DNA of 64,000 bases from Temnopleurus reevesii (lineage: Eukaryota; Echinodermata; Echinoidea; Temnopleuroida; Temnopleuridae): the NCBI GenBank assembly GCA_036244855.1, contig BQKZ01000125.1:147286-211285 (forward strand). Reading direction: 5' to 3'. Position 1 is the first letter of the stretch, and every line of letters starts with the position of its first letter. The notes below the pieces were generated by a model. The model saw only the letters and a list, made by a program, of their open reading frames with translations. It ran no database searches and was not told where the DNA came from. Both the position numbers and the translations under genes were made by a program. This document shows positions 63,101 through 64,000 of the stretch, piece after piece.

Positions 63101-63564
63101 AGTATTAACTCATATTAGGTGCTGTACAGTGTGTTTGCAAAGCATTTAAGAGACCTCAGGAGTGCATGCTTCACCAATACAGTTTTCATTTGATTTTCTT
63201 GCCATAACATTAGTAAAACTTTGGTAAAACAGAACTCATATTGTAAATGAACCTAAATACGTTAATGAACTTGAACTGAACTGAAATTGAAAAATCTTTC
63301 ACACTTGAAATATTATCATTACAGTCGTGTGCAACATTTTCAGTGAAATACAATCAGCATAAACACTCAAGTAATATATGATATCATTAGAATTATACTC
63401 ACAAAGACTTTTTCCTCAGCAACATTTTCTAGCTTGAGCTGCCTAGTGATCTCCTGTATAGCGATCCTATCATCCGTCTGGAGGAGACCATTCAGATGAA
63501 CTTGGAGCAAGTTGGTTGAGATCTTACGATTCTTCTGAAGTTCAGCAAGTACATGCTTGAGAAG
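47723..63564 (-). CDS. ORC4: Origin recognition complex subunit 4 (spliced, 3' nine exons; N-terminus outside window)
   Basis: ORC4 is an AAA+ subunit of the six-part complex that marks replication origins in the nucleus and helps load the MCM helicase. On the - strand, joining 63564-63403, 62678-62630, 60358-60210, 58868-58695, 58302-58216, 57370-57262, 55790-55695, 53786-53719 and 47917-47723 gives 1089 nt, 362 residues and a TGA. Phases agree at every join. The human protein is 436 residues, and this part lines up with about residue 76 onward with almost no length change, so about 75 residues including Walker A lie to the right of 64000. Strong blocks: [37 protein letters not shown] (Walker B), CRL then [16 protein letters not shown], and LIIAMRHL. 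Two exons have tandem partial copies nearby. Confidence 0.95.
48747..48967. mobile_element. Long-armed foldback element
   Basis: AAGGTGTGGTCACACC at the left and GGTGTGACCACACCTT at the right, with arms continuing for about 50 bases (GAGCGGAGCTGTAGCGGTCC and complement). About 220 bp, no coding content. Confidence 0.88.
49521..49976. repeat. 231-bp tandem duplication
   Basis: CTTTCAGATATTC starts both units (49521 and 49752); both contain ATCAAAATCAACATAATTAA or close variants, AGCAT-AT and AATACCTT in the same order. Diverged by substitutions and small indels. Confidence 0.75.
50076..50597. mobile_element. Family A element, copy 4 (inverted)
   Basis: 522 bp with TTAA ends; inner landmarks appear in reverse order and complement relative to copies 1-3, so it inserted in the opposite direction. 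Confidence 0.88.
50764..51740 (-). mobile_element. Cluster of three tRNA-derived SINE copies
   Basis: Copies at about 50926-50764, 51380-51208 and 51625-51451, all on the - strand. Each has a tRNA-like head: A-box-like TGGTCTAG(T/C)GGTAAGA and B box GGGTTCGATTCC (complement at 50851-50862, 51307-51318; the third, 51544-51556, has one extra base), then a tail with TTTTTTTTCACAGC and CATGTTGGGATAAGGCAAG. The acceptor stem has two mismatches and the anticodon stem one, and the copies share non-tRNA tails, so these are SINEs and not tRNA genes. An inverted repeat (about 51385-51465 with 51640-51725) flanks the third copy. Confidence 0.82.
51081..51141. repeat. AAT trinucleotide repeat
   Basis: About 20 uninterrupted AAT units between two of the SINE copies. 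Confidence 0.95.
52006..52318. repeat. Foldback with AT-rich middle
   Basis: CTTGAAGCAGAGATGCCAAC at the left, complement of GGTTGGCCTCTCTGCTTGAA at the right. The same GAGATGCCAACYRTTC terminus appears at 42948 and, inverted, near 43310 and 40880. Confidence 0.7.
52786..53606. mobile_element. Long foldback element (about 820 bp)
   Basis: Arms of roughly 190 bases, diverged. The left has TTGGCAACTTTGGGTCACGT, the right has CACGTGATCCGAAGTTGCCA. Outer ends contain TCTTGCTTTGATTG and its counterpart. Related single arms lie at 3825-3965 and 5080-5210 (TCATAACTTTCTT...TTTTAATCAAAGCAAG). Confidence 0.72.
53719..53786 (-). CDS. ORC4: ORC4 exon: winged-helix middle
   Basis: Acceptor TTCTACAG, donor GTTAGT, phase 1 in, 0 out. 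Encodes [20 protein letters not shown] and VLK, matching human [20 protein letters not shown] and VMK. Confidence 0.94.
54130..54715. repeat. Dispersed repeat, copy 2 (opposite orientation)
   Basis: Shares, as reverse complement, TAGCTCTCTGGAATAGTTTT, ACTTGGAACTTGC, TTCCGTTGTAAACATCC and GGGGCAAAAGGT in the same order as copy 1. It lacks one of the inverted arms. Confidence 0.72.
55281..55667. mobile_element. TA-type inverted-repeat element with a nested family F copy
   Basis: Outer ends CAGATGACTCTGCCTA and TAGGCAGAGTTGTCTG. A family F element (about 55387-55526, GTTGTTCAAAAC to TTAAACAACACC) sits inside. The outer sequence AGTCGACTCTCTTG occurs on both sides of it. A related outer terminus is at 12825. 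Confidence 0.75.
55695..55790 (-). CDS. ORC4: ORC4 exon: winged-helix start
   Basis: Acceptor TTTGTAG, donor GTAAGA, phase 1 in and out. Encodes [20 protein letters not shown] and [12 protein letters not shown], very close to human [20 protein letters not shown] and EEPFNFQMVYN. Confidence 0.95.
55791..57261 (-). other. ORC4: ORC4 intron
   Basis: No gene or clear element seen. A C-rich run lies near 57037-57052. Two open frames at 56211-56516 and 56473-56695 have no recognisable protein. Confidence 0.75.
57262..57370 (-). CDS. ORC4: ORC4 exon: linker to winged helix
   Basis: Acceptor TTTTGCAG, donor GTAAGA, phase 0 in and 1 out, 36 codons plus one base. The sequence is more diverged ([22 protein letters not shown]) but keeps the HPF and DSKANIVHG positions of human ORC4. 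Confidence 0.9.
57371..58215 (-). other. ORC4: ORC4 intron
   Basis: AT-rich, with a five-base ACAAG tandem at 57835-57855 (+ strand). Nothing else seen. Confidence 0.75.
58216..58302 (-). CDS. ORC4: ORC4 exon: lid helices
   Basis: Acceptor CAACCCAG, donor GTAAGA, phase 0 both sides, 29 codons. Encodes [20 protein letters not shown] and RSLYSLM, matching human [20 protein letters not shown] and RSLHMLLM. Confidence 0.93.
58695..58868 (-). CDS. ORC4: ORC4 exon: [16 protein letters not shown] block
   Basis: Acceptor TTCCAAG before 58868, donor GTTTGT after 58695; phase 0 both sides, 58 codons. Encodes the near-invariant [16 protein letters not shown] (arginine-rich AAA+ lid junction of ORC4), then [19 protein letters not shown]. 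The donor is weak (GTTTGT), but the next exon joins in frame. Confidence 0.95.
58869..59384 (-). other. ORC4: ORC4 intron remainder upstream of the next exon
   Basis: Lies between the duplicated-exon array and the exon at 58868-58695. It contains a short G run at 59219-59227. No other feature seen. Confidence 0.7.
59551..59660 (-). pseudogene. ORC4 exon copy, 5'-truncated but open
   Basis: Best preserved partial copy. It codes for 36 residues nearly identical to the working exon (Y to C and I to V changes) and has the GTAGGT donor. There is no plausible acceptor: homology stops at 59660, where intron-type sequence begins. Using it would drop the VVDE of Walker B. Confidence 0.8.
59939..60038 (-). 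pseudogene. ORC4 exon copy with stop and dead donor
   Basis: Reads [10 protein letters not shown], then TAA where the working exon has TAC, lacks the codons for TVI, and ends CTG-ATAGGC in place of CTG-GTAGGT. It cannot be spliced or translated as the original. Confidence 0.8.
60210..60358 (-). CDS. ORC4: ORC4 exon with Walker B and sensor 1 (intact copy)
   Basis: Acceptor CCCTCAG before 60358, donor GTAGGT after 60210; phase 1 in, 0 out. Encodes 50 residues, counting the split aspartate: [11 protein letters not shown] is the Walker B block that coordinates the ATP magnesium, and [12 protein letters not shown] contains the sensor 1 region. This is the only copy in the local array with the acceptor, Walker B, an open frame and the donor all present, so it is taken as the working exon. 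Confidence 0.94.
60570..60820. mobile_element. Foldback element, family G, copy 2
   Basis: GTGAGCAGAAGGGACAAA to TTTTCCCTTTTGCTCA; inner CATTGAAGCATTCACAAT pairs with ATTGTGAAGGCTTGAATG. Confidence 0.85.
61246..61393. mobile_element. Long-armed foldback element
   Basis: GGGCACGTATTCAGATAGCG pairs with CTATCGGAATACGGGCC; the arms run for about 60 of 148 bases and contain GACTAAGTCATTGTTATTTA and its near complement. Confidence 0.88.
61865..62552. mobile_element. TTAA-flanked element, family D
   Basis: TTAAGGGGGCCAGT at the left and ACTGGCCCCCTTAA at the right, 688 bp, AT-rich inside, no transposase. TTAA targeting again points to piggyBac-type transposition. Confidence 0.8.
62630..62678 (-). 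CDS. ORC4: ORC4 short exon ([16 protein letters not shown])
   Basis: A 49-nt exon, acceptor TTTTGCAG and donor GTAAGA, phase 0 in and 1 out. It matches human GSFAENLSFLLEALKK. Too short to stand out as an open frame; found from the homology and the splice sites. Confidence 0.92.
62679..63402 (-). other. ORC4: ORC4 intron
   Basis: Contains the foldback element 62832-63071; otherwise nothing seen. Confidence 0.8.
62832..63071. mobile_element. Foldback element, family G, copy 3
   Basis: GTGAGCAGAAGGGACAAAT to TTGGTCACTTCTGCTCA, about 240 bp, same inner arms. Confidence 0.85.
63403..63564 (-). CDS. ORC4: ORC4 exon after Walker A
   Basis: Acceptor CTACAG precedes 63564 and donor GTGAGT follows 63403 on the - strand; phase 0 both sides, 54 codons. 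Encodes [32 protein letters not shown] and EEKVF, matching human ORC4 directly after its GPRGSGKT motif. The exon with that motif is not in the last 430 bases of the window. Confidence 0.95.
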
Positions 63565-64000
63565 CTGTAGTGGAATAAAAAAAGAATGAGGCAAAGTGAT
63601 TAAAGAAATTTCCTGGCTTGTAATGCTATCATTATCCTAATTGAAGAAATGAGAATGTTCATACATGTATATTGCTTGAAGGTTTCACTCGTGGATGAAT
63701 GAATGAGAAGGTTTCGTTGTACCGTGAAGCCTTCTTCTCAGAGAATGTTCATGTAATGGCTTGCACAGCATTCTATCATCTGGAGGAGGAATTTCAGATA
63801 AACCGGTTAGACAGCGAGTCCGTGGCTAGCCTAGGCTAGACCAGGGTCACCCCCAGGCCTGCTGTCTAACCGCTCCAAAGAGATCTTCCCCGATCTAAGT
63901 GAGCCCGTTTTCGGTCCACCTATTGGGATCGACCATTGGGATCAGCTCTGGGCTAGCCCGGTCTTGCTGTGTAACAAGGGTTATAGGCCAGTCAAAATAT
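63565..64000 (-). other. ORC4: ORC4 intron, running off the right edge
   Basis: Contains a small inverted repeat (63804-63872). I searched it for the Walker A exon on the - strand and did not find one. Confidence 0.7.
63804..63872. repeat. Short inverted repeat
   Basis: CGGTTAGACAGC and GCTGTCTAACCG enclose 45 bases that include the palindrome CTAGCCTAGGCTAG. Confidence 0.75.

Noticed and set aside
63565..64000. ORC4 Walker A exon in the right-hand flank
   Set aside because: I looked for a GxxGxGKT-type string on the - strand with an acceptor and donor and found none; it must lie beyond the window.

Overview
The window is animal nuclear DNA: AT-rich, intron-rich, with GT-AG introns of hundreds to thousands of bases, no operons, and a dense load of small foldback elements. 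The proteins and repeat style (scattered TACATGTA palindromes, many short terminal-inverted-repeat elements) fit an echinoderm, most likely a sea urchin. That placement is inference.

Two genes are present and they converge. On the + strand, bases 1731-32469 carry a complete seven-exon type II activin/BMP receptor serine/threonine kinase (ACVR2 family, 558 codons from the preferred start). It has a signal peptide, a cysteine-rich ectodomain, one membrane span, a full kinase domain and a C-terminal PDZ-ligand-like tail. On the - strand, bases 63564-47723 carry nine 3' coding exons (362 residues) of origin recognition complex subunit 4 (ORC4). The N-terminal part with the Walker A motif lies beyond the right edge. 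The same convergent ACVR2A/ORC4 pair exists in human, so this looks like a deeply conserved linkage.

Layout: 1-1730, upstream flank and 5' UTR; 1731-32469, ACVR2, with a 16.7-kb first intron full of repeats; 32470-47722, ACVR2 3' UTR and intergenic DNA with no recognisable gene; 47723-63564, ORC4; 63565-64000, an ORC4 intron. One 394-base N gap lies in ACVR2 intron 3.

The most unusual feature is that ORC4 has suffered local tandem duplication twice. The exon with Walker B and sensor 1 (60210-60358) is followed, in transcript order, by four decayed partial copies. The C-terminal exon (47723-47917) is followed by three near-identical 109-bp copies and two older diverged ones. The rest of the structure is a catalogue of non-autonomous elements: several families flanked by TTAA (piggyBac-like), one TA-flanked pogo-like element, many foldback elements, and a cluster of three tRNA-derived SINE copies.

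The two genes do not act in one pathway: ACVR2 is a surface receptor for TGF-beta ligands and ORC4 is a replication-licensing ATPase subunit. Their proximity is a matter of genome history.
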